Assembly (NCBI GenBank): GCA_033032175.1
Contig: CM065321.1
Coordinates: 9,942,501-10,006,500, forward strand
Direction of reading: 5' to 3'
Length of the DNA stretch: 64,000 nt
DNA from: Saturnia japonica
Taxonomy: Eukaryota; Arthropoda; Insecta; Lepidoptera; Saturniidae
The notes beneath the pieces are model-generated. The model saw nothing but the letters and a program-made list of their open reading frames with translations. It searched no databases and was not told where the DNA came from. Shown here in pieces: positions 1-11,244 of the stretch; the stretch's first letter is position 1, and each line of letters opens with the position of its first letter. Made by a program: the position numbers and the translations under genes.

Positions 1-221
1 GTCGTTGGTTAGGAAATGCGAACGGGTGCGGAGAGGATAACTGTCTCATTTTAATATTATTTCCCCGGGCGCTGGTGCGCTCGCAGGCGCTCGGTCTCCT
101 ATCAGTACGTTTAATAACATTTCCTCCGTTACGACAAACATTGGCGTGAATATTTGACCAAAATAAAAAAGTACAGTTTTAGCGATTAACTGATAAAACG
201 GCAAATTTATTTTTAGTCATT
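1..221. other. No recognised gene; locally GC-richer start of window
   Basis: The first ~140 bases are richer in G+C than their surroundings, with several CpGs around 60-100. No open frame, splice-site pair or repeat match was seen. It could be the edge of a repeat or a regulatory stretch lying mostly outside the window. Confidence 0.3.
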
Positions 222-457
222 ATATTTGATTGACGAAGGCGTTACTTTGCGGAAATTCATCGTGAATAATTTATCTGAAATTTATTTCTTACTTCCACCT
301 TAACCAGATTAAAAGGGGTTTCGTCTTTCTGCAACAAAACAAAAATAAACAGATTATTACTAATTTGTTCAAGTGAATCTGAAAATGTTAAATCTGAAAC
401 TAATTGTGGAAAAGAACAAAAAAAAATAACAAAGAGTAAAAAGTTAGTAACTGAACA
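222..457 (+). repeat. Unclassified interspersed repeat, copy 1 (pair with 5633-5852)
   Basis: This stretch matches 5633-5852 in the same orientation. Both start with 'atatttgattgacg', share 'ggcgtta', 'cggaaat', a 'tttcgtctntctgcaacaaaa' block and 'tggaaaagaa', and end near 'aaagagta'. By eye about 70 percent of positions agree. There is no terminal inverted repeat, poly-A tail or long reading frame, so the class is unknown. Confidence 0.6.
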
Positions 458-709
458 CATATTTCATATTTCACTTTTTATTTTGTTCTTCTGGACGCAT
501 TACACGATTTGCTTTATTCATTATATTCTATATTTTATTCAAGTTAATTGATATTATCCGTACACACCAAAATATTATTTCATCTTCATACAAAAGGAAT
601 AAATAGTATTAACTTTATATGCATTTTGATTCTTAAAAAAAGTTTTAGTTACTTAGGGGTACCCCATAAATAACATATTAATATTTAAAACACCTAAGGC
701 GGTACACAC

Positions 710-905
710 TGCGCTGTGAGAAGCCTATATATACAGCGCAGTTGAGTCGCGACCACCATGCATATGGTGAAAATCCGTTATAGAGATTCACCTATGCACG
801 TCGTCGAAAGCGGTGAGTGGTGAGTGATTATATTGTTGATCTATGGGTACAAGTCATCATTGTTCTTGGATTGTGCTATTCTTACCACCAGTTCCGTTGT
901 ATTAA
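710..905 (+). repeat. LINE 3'-end family fragment
   Basis: The stretch holds 'gtcgcgaccaccatgcat...ggtgaaaa' followed by 'ttggattgtgctattcttacca'. The same order is seen on the minus strand at 17930-18170. The terminal block also resembles 31440-31500, where it follows a LINE ORF2 C-terminus. I infer that this is 3' untranslated sequence of a non-LTR retrotransposon, truncated at its 5' side. Confidence 0.5.
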
Positions 906-1854
906 TACAAGTACTACTACTAGTCGAAGCACCAGCGGAAACCAATCATTAATCTATAAGTTGAGTGACAGCTTTTCTCCAACATCGATAAAATAATTAA
1001 AACATTAAAAAAATAATATTCACACAATTTGTATGAAGTGTAATTTTGCGCACTTATCATTTTACGAAGAGGATAGGTAAATGAAGAGTCTGACGACCAC
1101 CACCAGCTCGTTGGGTTGACGATATTGTTAAAATCGTGAGTCAGACCGGGATGAGATTAGCTCAGGATCAGAATGAGTAGCATATAAGATTATGATAATA
1201 TTGTACCAAAGAAAAAAGGTCTCTATTATGTTTACAACATCAAACTTATCAAAATTTACAGTTGGGTGAGTTTAAAGAACTTTAAGATTATTTGCAATAG
1301 GTAGATAAGAGGTATGCACTCAGTGACACAGACAGATTTTAATATTATGTAATATAGTTCTTTTTATTAAATGGTAACGTGGGCTTAAACACAATTCTGC
1401 CAATGTCCAATAGTTATTAAACCTTAAAAGTTTAAATAATGTTTTAACAGAGTGGTTGCTTCCTTGTAAGATCTGGCAATGGAGTTTTTGTGGCAACTCA
1501 AAATGCATGTTTCTAGTTATTATTCATAATCCACTATGACTAGTGACTAGTGACCTACACTTGTGTAGAATAACCAAAAGAAAAACCCATCGCGTGATAG
1601 ATTAAGATTCCACTAAAAACTCACTGTGTAGGTTATTTGGTTCGTAGAGGTCTATATTTGTCTTTTGTTATAACTTTATATATGTATTACTTTTCGAATA
1701 TATCTTATATATATTATATCTCCTTTGTAGCTTTTTCTTCATATAACAAGTCCGAATTACTTTAAATTGACATCGCTATAAAAAAAAAGTGAAACTTTTT
1801 CTCAACCTTTTTAGAGTGGTCCAGAAATGCCATTGGATATTGTATGAGTTGGGT
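906..1854. other. No gene seen
   Basis: A+T-rich sequence with only short chance reading frames. No repeat match to the rest of the window was noticed here. Confidence 0.4.
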
Positions 1855-2065
1855 TTTAAACACGTTCAATTGAAATCTACTTTATGTAAGTTACTAACTC
1901 TGCCGTACGGTTTCATCCGTGTTAAATGTATTCGACCTTGAAGTCTTTCGTTGTTCTCACTTCCCGTACTTTCCTACGACTTTTTAGATTGCTTAACGTT
2001 TATACTTAACTACTTATTTGATCCTTAGGGTCTTAGCATTAATAAATCCTCAATAAATCGGTTAT
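1855..2065 (-). repeat. Diverged copy of interspersed repeat family (also 15165-15480, 44595-44930)
   Basis: The core 'gttgttctcacttcccgtac' followed by 'cctac' and, further on, 'cttagggtc' and 'ctcaataaat' matches the two better-preserved copies. This copy is the most diverged of the three. Orientation is set by the better copies, whose distal end reads, on the minus strand, like the 'TATACTAA...' starts of Helitron-like repeats. Confidence 0.4.
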
Positions 2066-2110
2066 AACATGCAATAAAATATTTAAACAAACATTATTTG
2101 GTTTCATAAT

Positions 2111-2400
2111 AGTACTAACAACCCGCCCCGGCTTCGAATGGGTAGAAGAGTAATACATATAACTCTATTGGTTTACGCGGCGCACGCCAGTAAAGCTCCC
2201 AGTCGGCATAATTTTTATCCGACATCTTCAACAATCATTGTGACATTTCAGCCAAATTACATAAAACCTTAGTGAATTATACAACTAAACCTAAATCTAA
2301 CCTAAATCCTAAATCCGTTTGGTAGATTTTGACTTTATCGCGTTCAGTTAGACAGACGCAGCAGGGTACTTTGTTTTATAACATTATAACAATATAGATT
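2111..2400 (-). repeat. Interspersed repeat of the 'acccgccccggcttcg' type
   Basis: It begins with 'acccgccccggcttcg' and ends with 'cagacgcagcagggtactttgttttata'-like sequence. This is an arrangement common in lepidopteran genomes: a GC-rich end joined by A+T-rich sequence to a 'gacagacg' end. The middle has a short run of 'cctaaat' near-repeats at about 2288-2315. The class (Helitron-like or SINE-like) cannot be decided from one copy. Confidence 0.45.
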
Positions 2401-3334
2401 TACTTTCATTACTGTAATAGTAATGTACATTTTCCAAAAAAAGGTGTAATAATTGCAATAATAGTTTCTTTTACTAAGTATTAATCCGACCCTGTGATGC
2501 AGAATAATTTTCAACTCAGACAACCCTGAATCCGTTATTACAAGTTTTGTCTCTGAATTTCTCCGCAGTATTATTTATTTTAAACTGCGGACGAACAAAT
2601 TTGCTTTTCCACAGTGGCAATATCACAGCCAAGATGATAAAGTCTCGCATTTAAAATGAATTATACTTTCGGTTGTGGTATTATATTTTATAGTGTTGTT
2701 GTTAATGTGCGAAATAAAAGGTCAGTATAAAACAAAACAAAGTAATATAACAGGCGTACGAGTAGGTTATTATTTGGTTGGTTGGGTGGTAGCGCACGAC
2801 AACTGTGTCGGACTGGATCGCGACTACCATACACCAGTGTAACACCTGCCACAGTGGTGCCACGCATAGTTGCCACCTTCACGAGTGAGTATCGCGACGA
2901 GTCTGCCTTGCTATCGTCGGGTTGTTTTTTTCCAAGAAGGCTGCTTAAGACCAAATTTGGTAATTTGAAAGTTATGTTTTTGATAACCTGATAAAAAGTT
3001 CGCACCTGGATTAAATTAAAAGTTGATTTATGTTGAGCTGAAAAGTTTTCCTGAATGTTCAACATTAATCATACAAAAATAATTTTCAGTAGAAACGAGA
3101 ATTTTTAAGGCATATTCAAAACCTTGGTAGTGCTGTAAGTGAGCGTGCAAAAATTAATACTATTATTATTTATTTTGAAATTAATGAGAAATTAACAGTT
3201 TTCTTTAAATATGAATATTAGGCAATGGTATTAGAAGAAAAACGCTTTTTTACTTATAATATCGTTGATAATAGGTATTAAATACTACTCTTAATTAAAG
3301 GCGGTTGATTTTTTTAATACATACTAGGCGAATA
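2401..3334. other. No convincing gene; possible repeat debris at 2780-2900
   Basis: A 125-codon open frame on the minus strand (2688-3065) has no recognisable domain and is judged a chance frame. Within it, 'tcggactggatcgcgactacca' near 2809 resembles the 'gactgggtcgcgagcacta' block of the LINE 3'-end family at 29850, so old LINE debris is plausible. Confidence 0.35.
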
Positions 3335-3640
3335 CATTATTCTGCCCTTTCCAGTAGGCAATAAATCGACTACAGCAACATCTATCTCGTTTTTTTACCA
3401 AAAAAAAAAATAACGCATATCTATCGCTTTAATAGTGAGCTATGGTATTGAGTTCATAAAAAAATCAATAGTAATAAAATATTTCAGTTTTTTGAAATTT
3501 TTCTTTTCCTAAAAATTTTATTCGGACTACTACTAACTACCACATAAAAAAAAAAAATACTGAATCGGTCCAGCCATTGTCAAATGATGACCTTACTTAC
3601 CAACGAACAGCATTTCATTTATATATATATATAGATTTGA
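3335..3640 (-). repeat. Helitron-like interspersed repeat, minus-strand copy (pair with 23722-24090)
   Basis: Read on the minus strand it starts 'aaatctatatatata', continues 'aatgctgttcgttggtaa' and 'ggctggaccgatt', and ends 'ctggaaagggcagaa'. The plus-strand copy at 23722-24090 has the same blocks in the same order. A start near TC and a GC-richer, hairpin-prone end suggest a non-autonomous Helitron. Clear TC/CTAG ends are not preserved here. Confidence 0.5.
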
Positions 3641-3717
3641 AGTGTGACAGATTTTGTCTAAGAGATTATTTGGAGTCAATTTCAACCTTCTAACTTAAAG
3701 TGGGTACATTATTACAC

Positions 3718-3762
3718 TTCTGCCTAACCCTTCGGGGATACAGGCGTAATGGTATGTTATGT
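3718..3762 (+). repeat. Probable LINE 3'-terminal scrap
   Basis: The block 'ctgcctaacccttcggggat' followed by 'acaggcgtaatggtatgttatg' is of a type often seen at the 3' ends of lepidopteran non-LTR elements. It is the only copy in the window, so the call rests on general knowledge. Confidence 0.3.
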
Positions 3763-3764
3763 TA

Positions 3765-4285
3765 ATTTATAGTGTATGCATGTATCTATATTTTTATTCC
3801 CACGGAGTAAATTGACAATCACCACTGTCATGCTTAAAACTAATGTTGTCACATTTATCTATGTAGTATTGTGCTACCGTATATTTTACGGTACAATTAT
3901 TTGAATCGCAAGATTTTAAATACAGCATTGAGTTTTTTTATTTATATATTTAAATATTTACTGGTTTTTAACATACCTGATCATCTAGTATTATCATTAC
4001 ATAATGCAAAAAACTATAAAATAAATGTATTAAAGCAAACAACTGCAAAAAATCTAAATAAGAACGTTTTGATTGATTCACGAGAGATGCGAATTTGTCG
4101 CCCTTAATCGGGCTTCACATATAAAGAATTCAATATTTTTTTATACTTATCTGTAGGTATAATATCTCATACGGTTTGAAAATTTATACAGATTGGTGAG
4201 ATCACTATTTTACAAACACAATATACCAGCAACACATGAAATGTCATTTCACTCCGTGGGAATAAAAAATGCACTATAAGTAAAA
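3765..4285. mobile_element. MITE-like element with inverted termini
   Basis: The left end contains 'ttatagtgtatgcat' and then 'tttttattcccacggagtaa'. The reverse complement of the right end (4244-4280) reads 'ttatagtgcat' and then 'tttttattcccacggagtga'. The shared terminal inverted repeat is about 45 bp, with a short length difference between its two blocks. About 520 bp lies between the outer edges. The inside is A+T-rich and has no transposase. I could not define a clean target-site duplication, so the superfamily is open. Confidence 0.5.
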
Positions 4286-5632
4286 TCATTTATATATTAA
4301 AAAACAAGCACGATTACACTAAAGATATTTAAAATGTATATACGTTTTTACGTTACAAACAAAAGTAAGCACGTAGGTTAGAAAATCAAATTAGTCGAAG
4401 GGACAACATTGCGGAAATTCCTTGCGAATGTTACCGTTTCACCTCTGGGACTATATTTTACAAGGTGCCCCTTTCTAGGGTCTGCCGTAAAGAGAATTAA
4501 TGAAATCCATGCTTCGCCCCTGTTCAGTAAGCTGGGGTTACTAATGATATAGCTTCTGCGTTACTTCAACTTTTACATAGGTCGTGGAAATGCAAGATTT
4601 TTTATATGCAGTGGTCTAGTGGTTAATTATATATATACAGTCGTATTTACGCCTCCTTGCAAAGCACCTCCGGTCAAAGAAATTATTCAAAAAATTGAAT
4701 AAAACGTGTCTCTATTACAGAAAAAAGATATAGGTACAATCATATTATTATCAACATATTATCATACATTATGGAGAGTTACAATATCATTGATTTATAA
4801 TATATATATAATTATTATTATTTAGTTATGTATTTTGTATGTGTGTTTTTTTTTTAAAGAAAACTCCAACATCTTCCCTCATTAAATGGAATTTGTTTAT
4901 TCCTTGGGATATAATTCTCTAACTTACATCTTTACAGTAGATAATTATTTACACATTTTAAATGTTTATATTAATTAGAGCACGTTTCTATAAATGTTTC
5001 GACACAAATTTGTTATTTAATAGTTACTAAATATATTGAATAGTATATATAGCATGCAATGGTTATTACGTGAAGATTTTCAGTTTTTTAATATATATAT
5101 TTTTTATTACGAATCAAAAATATGATTTTTAAAGAAACATTTGTTATGTCAATAATTTTGAGTTAGTTTATATTTTTTATAGATAATAATATCAGTTCTT
5201 ATATATATTATCATTATTCCTACTCGTATGTTTACAAATGAATTACATACATTGTTAGATGAGAAATATTAATGAAAACAATGTTACAATGTAATATTAT
5301 GTTATGTACTTATCGGTACAAAATAAAAGCTCCATTTAAACGGTAGCTTTGTCACGTTTATACTGAAGATAAATATTCAGTTATTTCCCCTCGGCGGTTT
5401 GATGAGGACGGCAATTTATTTTATTTACGCCGTCTACCCCCGTTAGATGTTTGCCCGAAGGACATGAGTCGTGACATCTCTCCCTATAGCCCATCTAATG
5501 CGACTCGTGCCAAATTTATTCTTATGTTTCACATAATTAGACGCTTTGATAAATATACACAAAATGTATTATTTTAATCAAGTAAATCTTTACGAATTAC
5601 AGTTCTGAAAAACGGTTCATCTATATTAATAA
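4286..5632. other. No gene seen
   Basis: Very A+T-rich. A short GC-richer patch at about 5390-5510 ('ccgtctacccccgttagatg') stands out but has no coding signal and no second copy that I noticed. Confidence 0.4.
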
Positions 5633-5852
5633 ATATTTGATTGACGTAGGCGTTAATTTTTCGGAAATCCGTCGTAATTATTTTTTCCGAATTTTCCTTG
5701 CTACTTCCGCCTGAAAACAGATTAACGGTTATTTCGTCTGTCTGCAACAAAAAACGTTTATTATTAATTGTTGAGGTGAATTTCAAAATGTTAAACCTGA
5801 AAGTAACAGTGGAAAAGAAGAAAAATCGAAAAGAGTAATGTTAGTACCTGAA
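5633..5852 (+). repeat. Unclassified interspersed repeat, copy 2 (pair with 222-457)
   Basis: Same blocks in the same order as the copy at 222-457, about 5.4 kb upstream. Both copies point the same way. The similarity is patchy, as expected for two old insertions rather than a recent duplication. Confidence 0.6.
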
Positions 5853-6599
5853 ACGATTAAAGAGATGCAATCGAGCCCGTAGACCTGACGGTTCTTAACC
5901 TTTATGGAATAAATGTTAAAAGTGTTAAAGAAATAATAATTAAAAAAATTATGTGTGCAATTCACACTTCGTAGAAATGAAACTTTCATCACATATATGT
6001 TTTTTTTTTAATTTAGAAAATGATCAAATACACACTGATTTAAAGTTAATGAAAATATACATACAAGCATTCACAATCATTATTCACAATATCATTTTCA
6101 ATTAATGCACATTTGAAATATCCATGGGAACCTAACACAATGTAAATCAGTAAGAGAATGTCATAAGAGTTGTCTAAATAGTTTTTGTTTCGTGCCTTTT
6201 TGGTGCCGTAATAAAATTTATTATTGCGTGGCAACAAACCCCTTTTGTACCATTTTACCATTACCTAAAAATTTCCTATCTCATTTTCTCCCACGTTAAA
6301 TCTTATGAATTTTTGTGTCTGTCTCTTTTTAATGTCGCTTTAGCTTTTTCGTTTCATCGACTTTCAAATCACAAAGATGAATTTTATATTGAAGTTGCAT
6401 TCGAAATGCAAAGCAAGATGGCAGTTTGAAATTATCTTCATAATTGGAAGGCATAGTACAGTAATGTATAGTTCGTTTAGGGACGCATCATAGTCGTGAT
6501 CGCAAACAAGACCGTAGTTACTGTGGTTAGGCTCTTAATATCAATTTAATTTCGAAGTGTTGCGAATATGCTCTGTACCTAGGTACTTATTAATTACAT

Positions 6600-6990
6600 A
6601 AATAAGTATATTTATACTTTAGACTATCTTTGATCTGTGATCTATACATATACATAAAATTGAAGTGTAAATTAAAGTTAAAATATTTTTTTTTACTAAA
6701 CACATATAAAAGTATGTATACGATACCTAGGTATAACAAAAAATCCTGTTTGTTCCGCGAAATATCCGAAACAGTTGAACCGATTTCGACGGGACTTTCA
6801 CTGATAGATAGCTGCATTTATAGGAAGTAACTTAGGCTACTTTTATTTTAGAATAACAATTAGGGTTCCGCACAAATTAAAAAAAAACTGGTCATAGTGA
6901 ATCAGTTCGGTCACTTAAATGGCTTATGCTGAGTAAACCATAAGAGATATAGCAAATTAATGTACTAAATAATTGTAGATATTAAAAATA
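6600..6990 (+). repeat. Helitron-like interspersed repeat (family of 30110-30455)
   Basis: The block 'aatatccgaaacagttgaac...cgatttcgacgggactttcac' matches, on the opposite strand, 'ccagtgaaagtcccgtgaaaatcggtccaa' at 30281-30320. Farther right, 'gtaaaccataagagatat' and 'attgtagatattaaaaa' match the reverse complement of 54605-54670. It is an old, diverged copy with no clear ends. Confidence 0.45.
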
Positions 6991-7139
6991 CCTACAAAAA
7001 ACTTGGCGAAAGTATATGTTTATCTTCTAAGGAACATCCACAATAAGCATTTTATGATTTGTTATGATGATATGACATGACAACAATGCCCGACTGGATT
7101 GTGACTATCCACTGTTAAGGTCTTCTGTTACGGTCTGTT

Positions 7140-7945
7140 AAGGTTAATAAAACCTTGGCGGGAAGATTAAACTCTGCTGAATATGCAGTACGTAAGATTC
7201 CCCAGTTAACAGATAATGCCACTGCTAGATTAGTCTACCTCTCTTACTTCCATAACTTAATGTCTTACGGTATTTTGCTGTGGAGTTCAGTAACTGAGGT
7301 AGATACCATATTTATATTACAAAAACGGGCAATTCGTGCAATTTGCAATCTAAAACCTCGTGAATCACTAAATAATAAATTTCAGGAATATAATATCTTA
7401 ACTTTGCCCTCCCAATACATCCTTGATAATAAGTTATCGTAAATAATGATATTAGTATATTCGTAAAAACATAGTCAAGGTAGATTTTGTCAAAGATCAG
7501 CACAATGTTAATACTAAATAGACATAAATTAGTCGTACCGTGTTTTAGACTAAGTAGGTCCAATAAAAGCTTTTTAGGTAATAGTGTCAGGGTTTATAAT
7601 AAGTTCCCGACGCATATTACTGATTTACCAGGCAACAAGTTCAAGGACCATGTCAAGCAAGTTATACTGTCAAAAGGTTGTTATAGGGTGGATCATTATG
7701 TGAATGATAGTGATGCCTGAAAGTGACTCCCTCTCTGTGCATCCACAAAATTATTATTATTGTACCTGTTATATTAACATTTGTACAGTTGACAAAAAAA
7801 GATAAACCAGATCGAGTTTCTTATAGGTTGTTCTCGATGTCTGGGACGTTTTCCGAACCGGAAGTAGTGTTTTGACGCTCATACGTGCCTTCTTAGGGCC
7901 TAAATTGAATAAAGATTATTTTAATTTTGATTTCACTCATCTATC
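7140..7945 (+). pseudogene. 5'-truncated LINE: reverse transcriptase C-terminal part and 3' UTR
   Basis: Two frames, 7155-7442 and 7487-7720, together read like the end of a jockey/CR1-type non-LTR retrotransposon ORF2. The first has a 'YGILLW' motif, then 'ILQKRAIRAIC' and 'ILTLPSQYI'. The second has 'SRSNKSFLGNSVRVYNKFP' and a lysine-rich end. In the family this is the thumb and C-terminal region after the catalytic domain, which is missing here. A frameshift and stops separate the frames between about 7440 and 7490. The 3' UTR ('gactccctctct', 'aaaccagatcgagtttctt', 'ggcctaaattgaataaag') recurs at 63440-63870, which supports a LINE. It is a dead, truncated copy. Confidence 0.7.
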
Positions 7946-8054
7946 AACCCGATTTTTAAATTTTTTTCCATGGATATGCACTAACTTGTTAACTCCGTAA
8001 CGTCACCTTATCGACTCCCATGCAAGCAGTCCATATTGCAGACGGCGTGTGGAC

Positions 8055-8380
8055 AACGAGCTATGTTTTAAACACTTTGTATGTTGAAAATAATATCTAT
8101 TAATTATTTTTTTTCAATAATACGCCATAAATAGTGATTTAAAAATATTTTTTAAACAAAATAAAAAATACACCACAAAAACGCCGCGTTATAGTATCGT
8201 GACGGCATAATTCATTTTATATGTAATTTTGTATAACAACAGTGACAAGTGTGACAACTGACGCAAGAGTCTAAACCTTTATATTTCCTAATCAGCGTTT
8301 CAAATCACGTGACTCACGGACAAAAAATATTAATTTCCCGAAGAGAAAGTTAAACAAATAATCAACTCGCGGATTCTATG
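8055..8380 (+). repeat. Unclassified ~330 bp repeat, copy 1 (pair with 32940-33290)
   Basis: Starting at 'gttttaaacactttgtat', it runs through 'accacaaaaacgc', 'cgtgacg', 'acgcaagagtctaa', 'atatttcctaa' and 'tttcaaatcacgtgact'. The copy at 32940-33290 has all of these in order and orientation. This copy lacks a 22-base segment present in the other (33171-33192), and that segment is bordered by 'ctaa' on both sides. No coding capacity. Confidence 0.65.
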
Positions 8381-8664
8381 ACACGTGATGTTGACTAGTT
8401 TACCACGCGGTGCTCACCCGTCTACGAGTGGACGTCGAGCGAGGAGGTGGTGCTGTCCGGTTGCCGGGTTGATAAGTGAATGACGACCTTTAAACAATGT
8501 CGGTTTCAGGAGTCACCGTTGTATACTCAGTAAAAAACGCGGAATTAAGGAATTATAATTTTTCCGATTTTCAGTTGCGGTCCATGAATAGAGACTCAAT
8601 ATCAAGGGTTTATCACCATGTGCATCGTGGTCAGCCTTCCCCTGCTTGATTACTGGATACATAC

Positions 8665-9065
8665 TAGGGTTGCCAACTTTTTAAATAACAAATATAGTAT
8701 GTATTTTCGAGGCACCCAACTGAAAAAAAATAGTAGACAGCATAAGAAAAGTAGGTTTCTAATAAATATTTTCTTCTTTAAAGTATATTTACTGTTTGAT
8801 AAACATATAGTATAATGATGATAATGCCAAATATTCAATATGACAATAACATACCAAGTCCCATTCAGAAATAGATAAAGCTCAGGTTATCTAATACTTA
8901 CACCAAGAGATAAAGGCTTTGGTCTGCGTTTCGTTTCACGCTTAAGTATTTTGAATAAATAATGTTACCAATTTTTTTTATATACTATAATTTTTTTTTT
9001 AAATATAGTAGTTGCTCACCTAATATAGAAGGATACTATATTATAAACAAGGATTGGTAACCCTA
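8665..9065. mobile_element. hAT-like MITE (~401 bp)
   Basis: The left end reads 'TAGGGTTGCCAAC' and the reverse complement of the right end reads 'TAGGGTTACCAAT'. Similarity continues inward to 'atatagtatg' / 'atatagtatc', an imperfect terminal inverted repeat of about 35 bp. The eight bases outside the left end (atacatac) and right end (atacacat) agree at six positions, like a decayed 8 bp target duplication. TAGGG/CAGGG termini with 8 bp duplications are typical of the hAT superfamily. The inside is A+T-rich with no transposase, so it would need an enzyme from elsewhere. Confidence 0.55.
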
Positions 9066-9726
9066 ATACACATCGGCTGATCTTGGCACGAACGTGACAC
9101 GCTTTAAGCGTGCTACTATGATGGTGCTACATCCGGCGCGGTGTATGGTCGTCGTAATCCTATTGTTATTTCCTACCACCCAGCAAATAATATCCTTTAA
9201 AAATCATGTTATTGTTCAACTTTTAGCTTAGAAATCCAAATAAAAATAATTATGTACATGTAAATGTATTTTTATAGCGATCTAAATGTTACATTTCCTT
9301 TATACACATTTTTTCGTGAACGATACGTCCGTCTATAAATTAGTTTATTTTACTCTATTACAGGTACAGGTAAAACTGGTGACCATTATCCTTGCCCACC
9401 TAAATTAATCGCTAAATTTAGATCAGTCGTAAAACGGATCCTCCCGTGAACCTTTGAGTTTGTGTTTCTGTCGTGTGTAGACAAAAGAAAACCACTTAAA
9501 TAAATTGAATTAAATTAAGTGTATAGTGTGTTCTTTTGCAGTGTAATCGGTTAGATTAGACCTCTATTGAAATGTTCATAATAATAATGGTATAAATTTA
9601 TTTCCTGATTATAAGCAATTCATTCTAAATCGCAAGAAGTAGAGACATATTGCAAAATAAATATATATAATATCTGTGTTTACTGTAGTATACTGTACTG
9701 AAATGGTTATTACTATATATGTTACG
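9066..9726. other. No gene seen
   Basis: Mostly A+T-rich. The GC-richer 9066-9170 ('cgtgacacgctttaagcgtgct' region) may be LINE-tail debris, but the match to the other copies is too weak to call. Confidence 0.35.
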
Positions 9727-9985
9727 TATACGAAAACAAGCATACGGCTCACCTGATGGTAAGCGGGTACCTTAGCCTATGGACGTTTGTAAAACCAACG
9801 GTATCAATTAGCACTTGGCCAACCTTGAACTCCCCTACCCCAAGGGGCTCTGGAAACCCTACTCATAACAGTAACATAACAAGGTTAATTAGCTGCGATC
9901 TTCTGTAGGGTGGATATAATCCAACAGTCGGTCTACCCCAAGTAGAGATAAATCTCCAAAATCATATCTTATTGTACCGGCATAC
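9727..9985 (+). repeat. Lepidopteran interspersed repeat, 'agcatacggctcacctgatgg' family
   Basis: This copy is nearly complete. It has 'agcatacggctcacctgatgg', 'cttagcctatggacgtttg', 'ccccaaggggctctgga', 'ggttaattagctgcgat', 'gtagggtgga' and 'agtagagataaatctccaaa'. The same blocks appear in the same order at 45395-45620 and 46745-47015, with partial copies at 32100-32260 (minus), 39055-39156 and 41840-41930. There is no tRNA-like promoter that I can see, so SINE status is not proven. Confidence 0.65.
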
Positions 9986-10419
9986 GGAAAGATTTTTGGA
10001 AACGTGAAACCCCATTTATTCCTTTCTTACCAAAAGCATAAATATGAATGGGTTCTTCATACAAACTTTCACCCAAGTTTTATTTTCACCACATGTGAAA
10101 TAATACAATGAAATAATTCATTTGTAGCAAAACTCTATAATCCAGATATTTTACAATAGGTATATCGCTTAGAATGTATAAACTCCCGCGAGCCGCGGTT
10201 TGACAGCGTCATAAAAGAAAACAGTCATTATGCCGTACTGTACAGATAAACAGTTTAAAAATACTACAGCCAATCTTAAAAAGAATACTTGACTATCATT
10301 TAATAGGTAATTATTAGAAATACAATAAATTTCTAATTATGTATGACACTATCAATACATTAACATTGACAACGCTGTCATTTCAATTCAACAAACTGGT
10401 TGTAATGGAAGCTGATTTT

Positions 10420-10611
10420 TACCTCTTACATTCTTTCACCTCCTATTTTTTACCATAAAAGTTTTATTTTCGCTACAAAAAGTACCCTATGTCCTTTCCC
10501 AAGGTCCAATCTATCTCTATATCAAAATTCATCAAAATTGGTTCAGCGGTTTAGGCGTGAAAACGTAACAGACAGACAGAGTTACTTTCGCATTTATAAT
10601 ATTAGTATGGA
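10420..10611 (-). mobile_element. Helitron-like element, 5' part, minus strand
   Basis: Read on the minus strand it starts TCCATACTAATATTATAAAT directly after an A, the usual Helitron A|TC junction. It continues 'aactctgtctgtctgttacg', 'cacgcctaaacc' and 'ttttgatgaattt'. The copy at 51939-52440 has the same start and internal blocks. No CTAG end is visible, so this copy is truncated or its 3' end has decayed. Confidence 0.55.
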
Positions 10612-11039
10612 TTTATCGTCATTCAGTTTAGTTTTTCTTTTACGAGGTCAGTCGTGACACCGTTTCGTCGAGTTAATGGTTCCAGCTGTGACCATTTTAT
10701 TACACATTTCCTAGTAAATTAGTTTACTGTATTAATAACTTACAGAGGTGGACCACAGAGAAATTTCTTTAGAGATGTATTTGATACGATATATTTATTC
10801 ATTTAAATAACTCGATGATAATTCGGATTTATAGGGGTGTCAAATAACATTTTAAGACATCGAAGTCAACGTTACCTGAACGTGGTATAATCTACTGAAA
10901 CGAACAAAGAAATGGTGATAGTTAGGTGTTAGAGTTCTTCAACCCTAATGGGCCACTATCAACATGTAATCAGTATGGAGAAAAGCTAGCCGTCATAATT
11001 TTTCACTTATAATCGTCGTGTTTCGGGATCAACCAGTGC

Positions 11040-11150
11040 ATATCCAGTATCTATTCAGGCAGGCGTGACAGCGGCGACTGAGGATCGATTGTCGACGATT
11101 GATTCTCGCTGGTCGAAACTGTTTTTGGATTGAATTGTGCCGTCAGACAT
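11040..11150 (+). repeat. Possible LINE 3'-end family fragment
   Basis: 'ggcgtgacagcggcgactga' and 'cgattg...gaattgtgccgt' resemble the minus-strand copy at 17930-18170. The match is short and diverged. Confidence 0.3.
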
Positions 11151-11244
11151 ACTGCTTTTATAGGAAAATGTGCCTGTACCTAATAATTTTATCAAAACGC
11201 TTCTAAAGTAGCGTAACTGAAAACAGGACTATTTTTAAGAAAAA

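Noticed and set aside
2688..3065. 125-codon minus-strand open frame
   Set aside because: No domain, overlapping frame on the other strand, and the GC-richer part resembles LINE 3' sequence.
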